Source of the DNA: Acidimicrobiia bacterium
GTDB lineage: Bacteria > Actinomycetota > Acidimicrobiia > IMCC26256 > JAOSJM01
Assembly (NCBI GenBank): GCA_027494165.1
Contig: JAOSJM010000005.1
Span: 868,001-932,000, forward strand
Length of the DNA stretch: 64,000 nt
Direction of reading: 5' to 3'
Below, one piece after another: positions 50,042 through 60,265 of this stretch (position 1 is the stretch's first letter; every line of letters begins with the position of its first letter). Made by a program: the position numbers and the translations under genes. Below the pieces are notes generated by a model that saw nothing but the letters and a program-made list of their open reading frames with translations, had not been told where the DNA came from and did not search any database.

Positions 50042-50800
50042 TCAGGGGTGGCCGGCCATCCCGACCGTGGGGTAGGCGAGCGTGGCCGGCTCCCCCAGGT
50101 CGGGCGCGTCGCCGAACGCGTACACCTTGCCGTCGGCCCCGATGATCCAGTAGCCGCGGCCCGACTCGGTGACCGCGGCGTCGACGATCGAGGTGATCCC
50201 CTGGCCGCCCGTGGAGCCGTAGAACGGGGCGTCGCCGAACGCGAAGATCCCGCCGTCGCGGGCGAAGAGCCAGTACCCGTTCCCCGACGGGTTGGCGGCC
50301 ATCGGCGATGATCGGCTGGATCAGCGTGATCGCCCCGGTGGAGCCGTGGAACGGCGCGTCGCCGAACGCGAAGATCCCCCGTCCGAGGCCACCAGCCAGT
50401 ACCCGCTCCCCGACGGCGTCGCCGCCATCCCCACGATCGGCTGGTTCAACCGGATCGCCCCCGTCGACCCGAAGAACCCCGCGTCGCCGAACGCGAAGAT
50501 CCCCCCGTCCGAGGCCACCAGCCAGTACCCGCTCCCCGACGGCGTCGCCGCCATCCCCACGATCGGCTGGTTCAACCGGATCGCCCCCGTCGACCCGAAG
50601 AACCCCGCGTCGCCGAACGCGAAGATCCCCCGTCCGAGGCCACCAACCAGTACCCGTTCCCCGACGGCGTCGCCGCCATCCCCACGATCGGCTGGTTCAA
50701 CCGGATCGCCCCCGTCGACCCGAAGAACCCCACGGACCCGAACGCGAAGATCCCCCGTCCGAGGCCACCAACCAGTAGCCCCGCGACGGCCACCGCACCG
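50042..50800 (-). repeat. Six 126-bp tandem repeats encoding the GYW module of the S8 protease
   Basis: Units two and three are almost identical at DNA level; each encodes 42 residues built on [18 protein letters not shown] and [20 protein letters not shown]. The last two units are diverged ([40 protein letters not shown]). The unit count is six, as in the other four repeat proteins. Confidence 0.85.
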
Positions 50801-52129
50801 CGTTGCCGGTGTCGAGCCGGCCGTGCGCCACGAGCGACCCGGTGCCCGGGATCCACTCGGCCTGGTGCAGGATCCGGGCCGCGACCGCCTCGGCGGGAAG
50901 CGACGGTGCGGTCGCGACGACGAGCGCCGCCGTGCCCGACACGAACGGCGCCGCGGACGACGTGCCGTCGCCGGTGGCGAACTGGGGGTCCCGCCGGGCA
51001 CGTAGGTGTAGGTGGAGGTGATGTCCACCCCGGGCGCCGCGACGTCGACCCAGGATCCGAAGTTGGAGAACGGCGCGAGCTGGTCGTTGCGGTCGGTGGC
51101 GGTGACGGCGAGCACCCCGTCGAGCGCGGCCGGGTACGTGGGGGTGTCGGCGCCGTCGTTGCCCGCCGCCGCCACCACCAGCACGCCCCGCTGCCGGGCG
51201 TAGCCGACGGCGTCGGCGATCGTCTGGCTGTAGCCCGACCCTCCGAGCGAGAGGTTGATCACCCGCACGCCGGGCGTGTCGGCCGCTTCGTAGATCCCGG
51301 CGGAGATCGTCGACGCCGTCCCGCAACCGAAGTCGTCGAGGACCTTGACCGACCGGATCATCGTGTCCCAGCCTACGCCGGCGATCCCCTGGCCGTTGTC
51401 CGTGGCGGCCCCGACGATCCCCGCGACGTGGGTGCCATGGTCGATCGGGAACGTGCTCCCGAAGCAGAAGAGGTTCGTCGGCGCGTAGGTGCCTCCCCAG
51501 GTCACCTTGCCGGCCAGGTCCGCCGTGGTCCGCACGCCGGTGTCGAGCACGGCCACCACGACGTCGGACGCCCCCCGGGTCACGTCCCAGGCGTCGAACG
51601 CACCGATCTTGGGCAGGGCCCACTGGGACGGGAGGGAGAACGCGCACGTCGTGGTGCAGGGGTCGTTCGGGACCGCGAACGCCCGGTAGACGGCGTCGGG
51701 CTCGGCGTAGGCGACGTCCTCCCGTTCCGCCAGCGCCGCCCGGGCCGCGGCCGCCTGCCCGACGGGGACGTCGACCACGAGCACGCCGGGCCCGACGGCC
51801 CCGACGACGTCGCCACCCGCGAGCGTCACCGCCGCGCCGACACCGTTGGCGGCGGCCGCCGAGCCGCCCCGGGCGAGGGCCCGGCTCGGGCCACCGGCGC
51901 CCTCCAGGCCCACGAGGATGCGCAGGGTACCGGGGTCGGGGATCCCGACCGCCGGGGGCGCCTGGGCCCGCACGGACGCCGTGGTCGCGTTCCCGGTGAA
52001 CCCTCGAGGCGCCGGGGGTCCACCGGACCCGTTCGCCCCGGCCATCGCGGGGACGAGCGCGAGCCCGAACGACGCCACGACCAGGGCGACGAGCGCGTGC
52101 CGGCGACACGAGAGAGGTCGAGGGCCCAT
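50042..52129 (-). CDS. Secreted subtilisin-like (S8) serine protease with six-unit surface repeat module (frameshifted)
   Basis: ATG 52129 begins [20 protein letters not shown] with a Sec signal peptide cut near AMAGA (residue 31). An I9-like propeptide follows ([11 protein letters not shown]). The catalytic triad is complete: [20 protein letters not shown] (Asp), [20 protein letters not shown] (His) and [20 protein letters not shown] (Ser), plus oxyanion [13 protein letters not shown]. After about residue 440 come six units of about 42 residues, each starting GYW and holding DGGIFAFGD. Frame changes lie near 50.99 kb and at shortened C tracts near 50.76, 50.64, 50.38 and 50.30 kb. It is the last gene of a three-gene exported set. 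Targets are unknown; it may trim surface proteins. Confidence 0.85.
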
Positions 52130-52256
52130 TCCCTTCCGATCTGGAGGCGCTACGGGCAGGCAGAGCGTAGGCGCCCGGGGGCCCGGGGACGCGCCGCGAG
52201 CCGCTCGGCCAGTCCGCTCGGGTCACCGCTCGCGGTGGCCCGAGCGCGCCCCGGGT

Positions 52257-53020
52257 TCAGCCCAGCACCCGGGCGGCGATGCCCACCGCGTCGCCGCCCA
52301 CCTGGCCCGCCGCGCTGCCGTGGAAGGGGGCGTCGCCGAAGGCGAAGATCCCCCGTCGCGGGCCAGCAACCAGTAGCCCTGGCCGGTGGGCGTGCTCGCC
52401 ATGGCCACGATGGGCTGCACGAGGCGGATGCCGCCCGTCGACCCGAAGAACTCCGCGTCCCCGAACGCGAAGATCCCCCCGTCCGAGGCCACCAGCCAGT
52501 AGCCCTTCCCGGACGGGGTCGGTGCCATCCCCACGATCGGCTGGTTCAGGCGGATCGCCCCCGTCGACCCGAAGAACCCCGCGTCGCCGAAGCTGAAGAT
52601 CCCCCCGTCGGCGGCCACCAGCCAGTACCCGTTCCCCGACGGGGTCGGTGCCATCCCCACGATCGGCTGGTTCAACCGGATCGCCCCCGTCGACCCGAAG
52701 AACCCCGCGTCGCCGAAGCTGAAGATCCCCCCGTCGCGGGCGACGAGCCAGTACCCCCGTCCGGTGGTCGTGGGCGCCATCCCGACCACGGGTCGGTTGA
52801 GGCGCATGCCGCCGGTGGAGCCGTAGAAGCCGGCGTCGCCGAAGCTGAACACGCCGCCGTCGGTGCCCAGCATCCAGTAGCCGACCCCGGCCGGGTTCGG
52901 CACGATGGACTGGATCGTGGCCCGGATCCCCAGGCGCCGGGGATCGCCGAGGTCGGGGACGTCGCCGAACGCCAGCGCGCCACCGGCGCGGGTGCTGATC
53001 CAGTAGCCGTTGCGCCCCTC
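52257..53020 (-). repeat. Six GYW units of the amidase
   Basis: Six units of about 41-42 residues: [100 protein letters not shown] and [20 protein letters not shown]. The middle units are near-identical in DNA. The first and last units are the most diverged, as expected for a closed ring. Confidence 0.85.
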
Positions 53021-53802
53021 GCGGATCCGGGCCGCCACTCGCTCCCGGATCTCGGACATGCGGCGCACCAGCGGGTCGCCCGGGCACGTGGTCGCGGTCA
53101 CGTCGCGGTGGGCGCAGACGTTCGGGAACACCCTCCCGTCGACGTACTCGTCGGAGCCGAGCGGGTCGATCCCCCAGCGGGCGCACTTCCAGGCCAGCAG
53201 GTTCACGAGGGCCTCCACGGTGGCCTCGGTCGGACCGACCGACGTGAACGTGCCGAGCAGGGCGATGCCGATCGTGGCCGTGTTGGTGGCCGAGGCGTGG
53301 CCGCCCCGCACCTGGCGTCCCTCGGCGTCCTCGCCGGTGTGGACCGCTCCGGCCGGGTAGTCGGCGGCCCATCGGCCCTCGTAGATGCGCCCGTCCTGGT
53401 CGATCAGCCAGTGGTAGGCGATGTCGATCCACTCCCCGCTCAGGTGGTAGTGGTAGATCCCCCGGATCGACGACGCCGGGTCGGGCGGGTTGTTGGGCGT
53501 CGCCGTGTGGTGGACGACGAGCTTCTTCACCACGGTGTCGTACTCCGGCACCCCTTCGCGCAGCGCCTCGTTCGCCCCCCACTGGGCCCGGGTGACGACC
53601 GGCGGGGGGCCAGTCGGGACGGGGCTCGACGGCGGCCACCGGGCGCAGCGCCGGCAACCTCGCGGCGCGGGCGTCCCTCCCGACCCCCAGGAGGGGACGG
53701 CCGCCGTGGTGGCCCCGCCGCGGCGCCGAGCCGCAGGACGTCGCGCCGGGTGAGGCCGGACGGTCCGGGGCCGTGAGCACCGCATCCGCAGGCGGAGCTC
53801 AC
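52257..53802 (-). CDS. Tat-exported N-acetylmuramoyl-L-alanine amidase (amidase_2/PGRP) with six-unit module (two frameshifts)
   Basis: GTG 53802 overlaps the SpoIID stop (GTGA). The N-terminus has a twin-arginine signal, SGLTRRDVLRLGAAAG. After a change near 53.7 kb the amidase domain reads VTRAQWGANEALREGVPEYD, KLVVHHTATPNNPPDPASSI, AYHWLIDQDGRIYEGRWAAD, NTATIGIALLGTFTSVGPTE and AHRDVTATTCPGDPLVRRMS. This holds the zinc ligands His, His and Cys. It should cut the muramoyl-alanine bond of peptidoglycan outside the cell. From about residue 270 six GYW units follow, ending IAARVLG at 52257. A second change lies at a C tract near 52.35 kb. Length is about 515 residues. Confidence 0.9.
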
Positions 53803-54560
53803 GAGGGGACCCCCGCGATCCCGATGACGCGCCCGGCGAAGGCGGGGACGGCGTCGCGCACGCCGCCGAGGTCCGGGGCGTCGCCGTAGGCGAAGACCAG
53901 GCCGATGTTGCCCGCGATCACGTACCCACCCCCGGTGCGCGTCGGGGCGATCCCGGTGGCGTGCAGCCACAGCCCGGCCGGGCTCCCGAGCTCGGACGCG
54001 GTGCCGAACGCGAGCACCGACCCGTCCCGCCCGAGGAGCCAGTACCCCCCACCACCGGGTGACGCGGCCATCCCCGTGATCGGCTGGCTCAGGGAGCGTC
54101 CTCCCGCCGACCCGAAGAACCCGGCGTCGCCGAAGCTGAAGATCCCCCCGTCGGCGGCCACGAGCCAGTAGCCCTTCCCCGACGGCGTCGCCGCCATCCC
54201 CACGATCGGCTGGTGCAACCGGATCGCCCCCGTCGATCCGAAGAACCCGGCGTCGCCGAAGGCGAAGACGCCCCCGTCGGCGGCCACGAGCCAGTAGCCC
54301 TTCCCCGACGGCGTCGCCGCCATCCCCACGATCGGCTGGTGCAACCGGATCGCCCCCGTCGATCCGAAGAACCCGGCGTCGCCGAAGCCGAAGATCCCCC
54401 CGTCGGCGGCCACCAGCCAATAGCCCTTCCCCGACGGCGTCGCCGCCATCCCCACGATCGGCTGGTTCAGCCGCATCCCGCCGGTGGAGCCGTAGAACCT
54501 CGCGTCCCCGAAGGCGAAGACCCCGCCGTCGGCGCCGAGGACGTAGTAGCCCGCCAGCCC
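53799..54560 (-). repeat. Six GYW units of the SpoIID/LytB protein
   Basis: Units: [100 protein letters not shown] and GGYVIAGNIGLVFAYGDAPD. Units two and three share long identical DNA. The last two are the most diverged. Confidence 0.85.
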
Positions 54561-55933
54561 GGCCCCGGCGGCCCGCTCCACGGCCCCGGAGATCACGAAC
54601 CAGTCGGACTTCAGGCCCAGGGCGAAGCGGAGCTGGCTCCCGGTGACGTCGACGCTGCCACCCGTGCCGCGCAGGGTCATCGCCGTCACCCGCCCACCCC
54701 AGTCGCCGTACCCGTTGCGCCCGGTGATCTCGACGGCGGTGAGCCGCCCGATCGAGGGGTACCGGGCCTCGACGGTCGACACGGGCACCGCCACGGACCA
54801 GTCGTGCTGAGGGTTCCCCGGGACCGTGTCGCCGTCGTCGCGGACCGGGGCGAGGTAGGGCTGGCTCGCCGACCCCGGCGCCGACCACCCGCCCGTGCTC
54901 GACGAGTACTCGGCCAGGATCGGGGCACCGTCGCGGGTCAGGATCCGGCCGGCCGTCCCCGCGACCGCCTGATCGGTGAGGGCGTGCTCCTGCGACGTGC
55001 TCCCGAACCGGACCCCGCCGTAGGACTGGCAGGTGCTGGTGCAGACGTCGTACCCGGTCCCGGGGGGCCGGCTGGCCCGCAGGGCGGTGGCGTACGTGCG
55101 GGCCGCGATCGCCTGGGCCTCGAGGGCGGCCATGCCCCCGGTGGACCCCCACGACGCGGCCATCTCGCGCGGCACGACCCCCGGAGGTAGCTCTCGAGCG
55201 GCACCTCGTTGACGGTGCGGTGGCGCCCCGAGAGGAACGAGGCCCAGAGGTCCCCGCGGTACCAGCGGGTCCCCTCGGAAAGCCTGAGCTGGAGCATGTC
55301 GGCGAGGTCCTCGGAGGCGGGCGCCCCGGCGAGGAACAGCACGGGGCCGGCCACCGACGCGCTCACGGTCTGCCACGAGCCGAGGAACGGCTGGCAGTCG
55401 ACCCGGTAGCGGCCGTCGCCCAGCGACGTCGCGCGCGCGTTCACGCAGGCGAGCCCGTTGGCGGCCACCTGCCGGAGCTCGGCCCAGACGGTGAAGCCGC
55501 CACCGCCGAGATCGGCGCTCACGACGGTGTCGAGCGCGTCCTCGGCGTCGAGGCGGACCCGGATCGGGTGGTCGGGCGTCGTGGCGTCGGCGACGCCGGT
55601 GTAGTAGTGGGCGAGGATGCGCGACGCGCTCCAGCCCTGCCTGGCGTACCCGTAGGCACCCCACTGGCCCATGCCCCGGCCGTGCCCGTAGCCGTGACCG
55701 GTGATCACGACCTCGCCGTCGGGGAAGGACGGCGGCCGGGACGGGCCCGGGCGCCCGGGCGCCGCGCCGGCCGGAGGAACCAGGGCCAGCCCGGCGGCCA
55801 CCACGACCACGCCCGCGAGGATGCCACCTCGCCGGGCGCGCCAGCGCGCTCGGGCGGGTGACTTCGCGTGGTCCTGCGTCGGTCCCAGCATCATCCCGGC
55901 GTCGTCGGCGAACGAATCGAACGTCTCGCCCAC
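53799..55933 (-). CDS. Secreted SpoIID/LytB-domain protein with six-unit module (one frameshift)
   Basis: The open frame starts at GTG 55933 (VGETFDSFADDAG); ATG 55894 is an alternative. A signal segment GGILAGVVVVAAGLALVPPA ends at AGA (about residue 58). The SpoIID/LytB domain contains GHGYGHGRGMGQWGAYGYAR, VNEVPLESYLRG, then after a change near 55.19 kb VVPREMAASWGSTGGMAALE, AQAIAARTYATALRA and YSSSTGGWSAPGSASQPYLA. SpoIID is a lytic transglycosylase on denuded glycan; LytB-type relatives stimulate amidases, and the next gene is an amidase. About 110 further beta-rich residues precede six GYW units ending GRVIGIAGVPS. The stop overlaps the amidase GTG, so the pair is co-translated. Length is about 711 residues. 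Confidence 0.88.
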
Positions 55934-56133
55934 GACACGTGGCCGCCCCGACGCGGAACGATACAGCCTCCTCGCCCGCCCGTCGGTGATCCGCCACGTC
56001 CCGTGGCGGGAGGCACGCCTCCCGATCGCGCCTCCCTCCCTGGTCTCGGCACGGGGACGGCCCCGCCTTGAGCCCCGGTCGCCGGGAGACCGCGGCCCCG
56101 CCGGCGGCCCTTCGCCTACGCTCCCGGTCCACG

Positions 56134-57822
56134 GTGAGCGAGCCCGGGAGCGCGACGGTCGGCCGAGAGCGGGTGGTGGGCCCCGACGTGGGGTCCCGGC
56201 GCCTGGAGCCGTCCCGCCGCCCGCCCCGGTGGGAGCGCCGGGCGCCCTGGGCCCTCGCGCTCCTGGCCCTCGTCCTCCGCCTCGCCACGGCGGCCCGGTG
56301 GCCCACCGAGTGGGACTCGGTCCAGCTCACCCTCGGCCTCGACCGCTTCGACGTCACCGAGGGATCGCCCCACGCCCCCGGCTACTGGCTCTACGTCGCC
56401 GCCGGGCGCCTGGTGCGGGCGGTCACGCCGCTCGACGGCATCCAGAGCCTCACCGTGCTGGCCGCCCTCGCCTCGGCCGCCACCGTCGGTCTGGCCGTCG
56501 TCGTCGGGCGGGAGCTCGGCGGCCGGTGGCTCGGCCTGGCCGCGGGTGCGACGCTCCTCGCCTCGCCCTTCCTATGGTTCTACGGGTCGACGGTCGACAC
56601 CTACGTGTTCGACGCCCTGGCCTCGGTCGTGCTCCTGCTGCTCGCCTGGCGGGCCCGGCCCGGTGGTCGCCACGGGGTGGCCGCAGCCGCCGTGACGGGT
56701 GTCGCGGCCGGACTGCGCCAGACCTCGCTCCTCGTGCTCGGACCGCTCGCGCTCGTCGCCGTCCTGCGCAGCGTCCGCTCCGCCCGCCAGGCGGTCGCGG
56801 CGGCGGTGGCGGGGCTCGGCGCGGTGGCGCTCTGGCTCGTGCCGATGGTCCTCGAGCAGCCCGGCGGGTGGTCGTCCCTGCAGGCGACGAACCGCCGCAC
56901 GTGGCGGGAGGCCGCGGCGCAGGCCTCGTTCGTCGCGGGCGCCCCGGCCCGGGCCGTCCTGGACAACCTGGCCCAGGCGACGGGCCACGCCCTGGTGGCC
57001 CTGCTCCTCGTGCTCCCCGCCACCGCCGTCGCGGGAGCGCTGTGGCTCTCGGGCCGGCGCGGCGGTGGACCGGTGCGGCGCCACGGCCCGCTCACGCCAC
57101 CCCGGCTGCTGGCGGTCGCCCTCGTGCCCCCGTTCGCGTTCACCGTCGTCGTCTTCTTCGGCAAGGCGGGGTACGTGCTCTCGTACCTGCCCGCGGCCGT
57201 GCTCCTGGCCCTGTGGCCGGCGACGCGGCTCGACAGCCGGGGACGGGCCGCCGTCGGTGTGCTGGTCGCCCTCGGCGTCGCCCTCTCGGCCCAGCGGTTC
57301 GTGCTCGGCGAGGGGATCCTGCCCACCCGGACCCTGGACCGCGCCCCCTGGTTCACCCACCGGGAGCACGGCGCGCCGTACCGGCTCACCCGGCTCGAGC
57401 TCCGGCGCGTCGACCGCGAGACGGAGGCCTACCGGGAGCTCGCCGGGGCCTTCGACCCCACGCGCGACGTCCTCGTCTACGCCTTCCTGAACGGCCACCA
57501 CCGGTACCGCCACGCCATGCTCACCCTGCCCGAGTTCACGATCCACCACGTGCGCGACGGCGAGGACCAGGACGTCGGGTACGGCTTCCGGTGGTGGCAC
57601 GAGTACGACCACCGCCTCGAGGTGCCGCCGGGCGGCCGGGCGGTGTGGGTGCTCGACGTCCGGACCCCCGAGCTCCAGGCCCTCCTGGACTCCGGGACCG
57701 CCGAGGCGGTGACGCTCCCGACCGGGCCGACGGTCTACGTCACCGGTCCCGGCGCCTCGCTGTACGGGGTCGTGGTCGAGGAGACCGCGGGCGCGATCGG
57801 CGATCCGCCCCGGGACTCGTAG
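56134..57822 (+). CDS. Multi-spanning membrane protein of the GT-C type (DUF2723/GT39-like)
   Basis: GTG 56134 begins VSEPGSATVGRERVVGPDVG; an in-frame TTG at 56068 is an alternative. 562 intact residues. The first helix is WALALLALVLRLATAARWPT. The outer loop has EWDSVQLTLGLDRFDVTEGS and PHAPGYWLYVAAGRLVRAVT, the D-S...HxPGY pattern shared by DUF2723-type GT-C proteins. Helices continue to near residue 420, including VVVFFGKAGYVLSYLPAAVL, which matches the family KxGY element. A C-terminal outer domain with YAFLNGHHRYRHAMLTLPEF and GFRWWHEYDHRLEVPPGGRA ends the protein. Probably a glycosyltransferase using a polyprenyl-P-sugar. It is divergent from the SpoIID set (200 bp) and convergent with the next gene (16 bp). 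Confidence 0.75.
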   Translation: MSEPGSATVGRERVVGPDVGSRRLEPSRRPPRWERRAPWALALLALVLRLATAARWPTEWDSVQLTLGLDRFDVTEGSPHAPGYWLYVAAGRLVRAVTPLDGIQSLTVLAALASAATVGLAVVVGRELGGRWLGLAAGATLLASPFLWFYGSTVDTYVFDALASVVLLLLAWRARPGGRHGVAAAAVTGVAAGLRQTSLLVLGPLALVAVLRSVRSARQAVAAAVAGLGAVALWLVPMVLEQPGGWSSLQATNRRTWREAAAQASFVAGAPARAVLDNLAQATGHALVALLLVLPATAVAGALWLSGRRGGGPVRRHGPLTPPRLLAVALVPPFAFTVVVFFGKAGYVLSYLPAAVLLALWPATRLDSRGRAAVGVLVALGVALSAQRFVLGEGILPTRTLDRAPWFTHREHGAPYRLTRLELRRVDRETEAYRELAGAFDPTRDVLVYAFLNGHHRYRHAMLTLPEFTIHHVRDGEDQDVGYGFRWWHEYDHRLEVPPGGRAVWVLDVRTPELQALLDSGTAEAVTLPTGPTVYVTGPGASLYGVVVEETAGAIGDPPRDS

Positions 57823-57838
57823 GCCCGAGGCCGGGCGG

Positions 57839-58600
57839 TCAGCGCGGCACGCCGAGGTCGACGGCGAAGTTGAACAGCGTGAGACCCGGCTGGGCGCCGA
57901 AGAACTGGGCGTCGCCGAAGGCGAAGATCCCCCCGTCGGCGGCGAGGAGCCAGTAGCCGTCCCCCGTCGCGGTGGGCCGGATCTGCATGCTGCGAGGCGG
58001 GGTGCAGACCCCGGTGCCCGGGACGCTGCCGTGGAACGGCACCCCGAAGCTGAAGACCCCGCCGTCGGCCCCGAGCAGCCAGTACCCGTCTCCCGCCGGC
58101 GACGGGGCCATCGAGATCACCGGGGAGTTGAGGCGCATCCCCCGGTCGAGCCGTGGAACGCCGCGTCGCCGAAGCTGAAGATGCCGCCGTCGAGCGCGAG
58201 GAGCCAGTACCCCTTGCCGGTCGGTGTCGGGGCCATCGAGATGATCGGGGCGTTGAGGGCCAGGCCCCCGTCGACCCGAAGAACCGGGCGTCGCCGAAGG
58301 CGAAGACCCCGCCGTCCGCGGCGAGCAGCCAGTACCCGTCGCCGGTCGGTGTCGGGGCCATCGAGATGATCGGGGCGTTGAGCCGCTGCCCGCCCATCGA
58401 GCCGTGGAACCGTGCCGCTCCGAACGAGAACACGCCCCCGTCACGGGCGAGGACCCAGTACCCCGCGCCTCCGGCCGTCGGCACGAGGTTCACCACCTCG
58501 GTCCGGATGCCCAGGCCCGGCAGGCTGCCGTGGAAGGGCACCCCGAAGGCGTAGACCGATCCGTCGCGACCGAGCATCCAGTAGCCCTGCCCGGAGGCCG
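57839..58600 (-). repeat. Six GYW units of the FG-GAP protein
   Basis: Units: [100 protein letters not shown] and [20 protein letters not shown]. The third and fourth units contain the shortened C tracts that break the frame. Confidence 0.85.
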
Positions 58601-60125
58601 CCGAGGGCTGCGACGGGGGGTTGGTCGCCCGGGTGCAGAACCCGGGCGGGACCGGGTCGCCACCGCTCGGTTGGGCCCCGAGGTGGCGGGCGTTCAGGCG
58701 CCAGACGGGCCAGTCGGGCGGCGAGCCCGGGGCCGGGATCTGGTAGGCGGCGACCCGCCCGCCGGTGTCGGCGTGGAACCCGGCGATCACGAGACGCCAG
58801 CCGTGATGCCCGAAGTCGCCGACGGCAGGCGCGTTCTGGTAGCTCCATCCGGTGCCCAGCGGGGCGTGGAGCCGGCTGCCGTCACGACCGTTCATCGTGA
58901 ACGTGGCCCAGCCGTTGCCGGCCGCGACGTCGTCGATCCCGTCGCCGTTCAGGTCGGCCACGATCGGGTACGAGACGATCTCGCCCCCGCCCTCGCCGCA
59001 GCACTCGGGGCGGACCTTCCAGTGGAGGGCGCCGGTGCCCCGGAAGGCGTACACGTGCCCGTCGCGGCTGGTGACGACCACCTCGGGCCGGCCCCCGTCG
59101 TCGCCGGTGAGGTCGCCCAGCGCCACCCCGCCGCTGTTGATGCCTCCGGTGGCGACGGGCCAGCCCGGGACCGGGGACCCGTCGTCGAGGTGCCAGGCGT
59201 AGACCCGGCGCCCGTCGGGGTGGTTGTAGTAGCCCCCCGTGTTGACGACGGCCTCGAGGCGGCCGTCGCCGTCGATGTCGCCGATCACGGGGCTGCCGCC
59301 CACCACGTCGCCCACCCTCTGCTTCCAGAGCTCGACGACCCCGGTGGGCCTCCAGTCCAGGGCCCGGAACACCCCGCCGGACCAGTCCTCGGATCCGCCG
59401 GCGGTCGAGTCGCCGCCGATGAAGATCTCGAGGCGGCCGTCGCCGTCGACGTCGTGGAGCGCCGGGGAGGACCACACCGAGTCGTCCTGCCAGATGGGGA
59501 AGCCGGGCAGCTCGACGCCGTCGCGGGTCAGGGCATGGATGCGGTTGTCCCACCCACCGAACACGATGTCGGGCCGGCCGTCGCCGTCGACGTCCCCGAC
59601 GGCCGGGGTCGAGAAGACGCCCTCGGCCCAGCCGTCGCGGAAGGAGAGCATGCCCCACACCCGGAACTCGTCGGCCCCCATCCAGCGCCAGCGGGTGCTC
59701 CCGTCGCGGTTGAACACGACCAGACCGCCGTGCTGGTCGGCCACCCACGTGGATGTCGCGCCCACGATGATCTCGGCCACACCGTCACCGTCGAGGTCCG
59801 CGACCGTCGGAGAGGACTCGACCGCGGTCGGCCGTGACCCGTCGGGCCGGGCGAGCTGGGGCCAGCCCGGCAGCTCGCTGCCGTCGGCCCGGCGGACGTG
59901 CACCCAGCCCTCGAGGTCGCCGTAGACGACCTCGGGGACGCCGTCACCGTCGACGTCGGCGACGTTCGGCGACGACTGGTGGACCCGCGCGCTGCCCTCG
60001 TGGACCCACACCTGGTGGAGGGTGGGGATGACCGCCGAGGCGGTCGGGGCCCCGGCGAGGGGGACGGCCAGCGTGAGGACGGCGACGGGGGCGGCGAGCA
60101 GGGCCCGGGCGAGCCGGCGCGGCAT
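57839..60125 (-). CDS. Secreted FG-GAP repeat protein with six-unit module (two frameshifts)
   Basis: ATG 60125, with a GGAGG site eight bases upstream, begins [20 protein letters not shown] and a Sec signal cut near PTASA. Seven FG-GAP/VCBS blades follow, with calcium-type loops such as [80 protein letters not shown] and [17 protein letters not shown] Cys pair (RPECCGEG) lies between blades. After a Pro-rich linker near residue 490 come six GYW units ending [11 protein letters not shown]. Two short C tracts near 58.27 and 58.14 kb break the frame. Total about 762 residues. Two propellers in one exported protein suggest adhesion or display. No wall anchor motif is seen. Confidence 0.88.
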
Positions 60126-60265
60126 GGACGTCCTCCGTGAGGTCCGGTGCGGGGTCCGCAAGGTCCCCATTGTTGTCGGCCCCGTCCCGGCGATCCTGAA
60201 TCCCGCCTCGATCCTCGCTCCCACCTGGCCCGTCTGCCCCGATCGGCACCCGATGCACGGGTACG

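Noticed and set aside
50300..50800. CRISPR-like direct repeats
   Set aside because: The 126-bp units are contiguous and in frame with GYW protein repeats; there are no short repeats with unique spacers and no cas genes.
50906..53776. 956-codon plus-strand open frame, the longest of its strand
   Set aside because: It is entirely antisense to the S8 protease and amidase, both with complete catalytic residues. Length alone is not evidence at this GC content.
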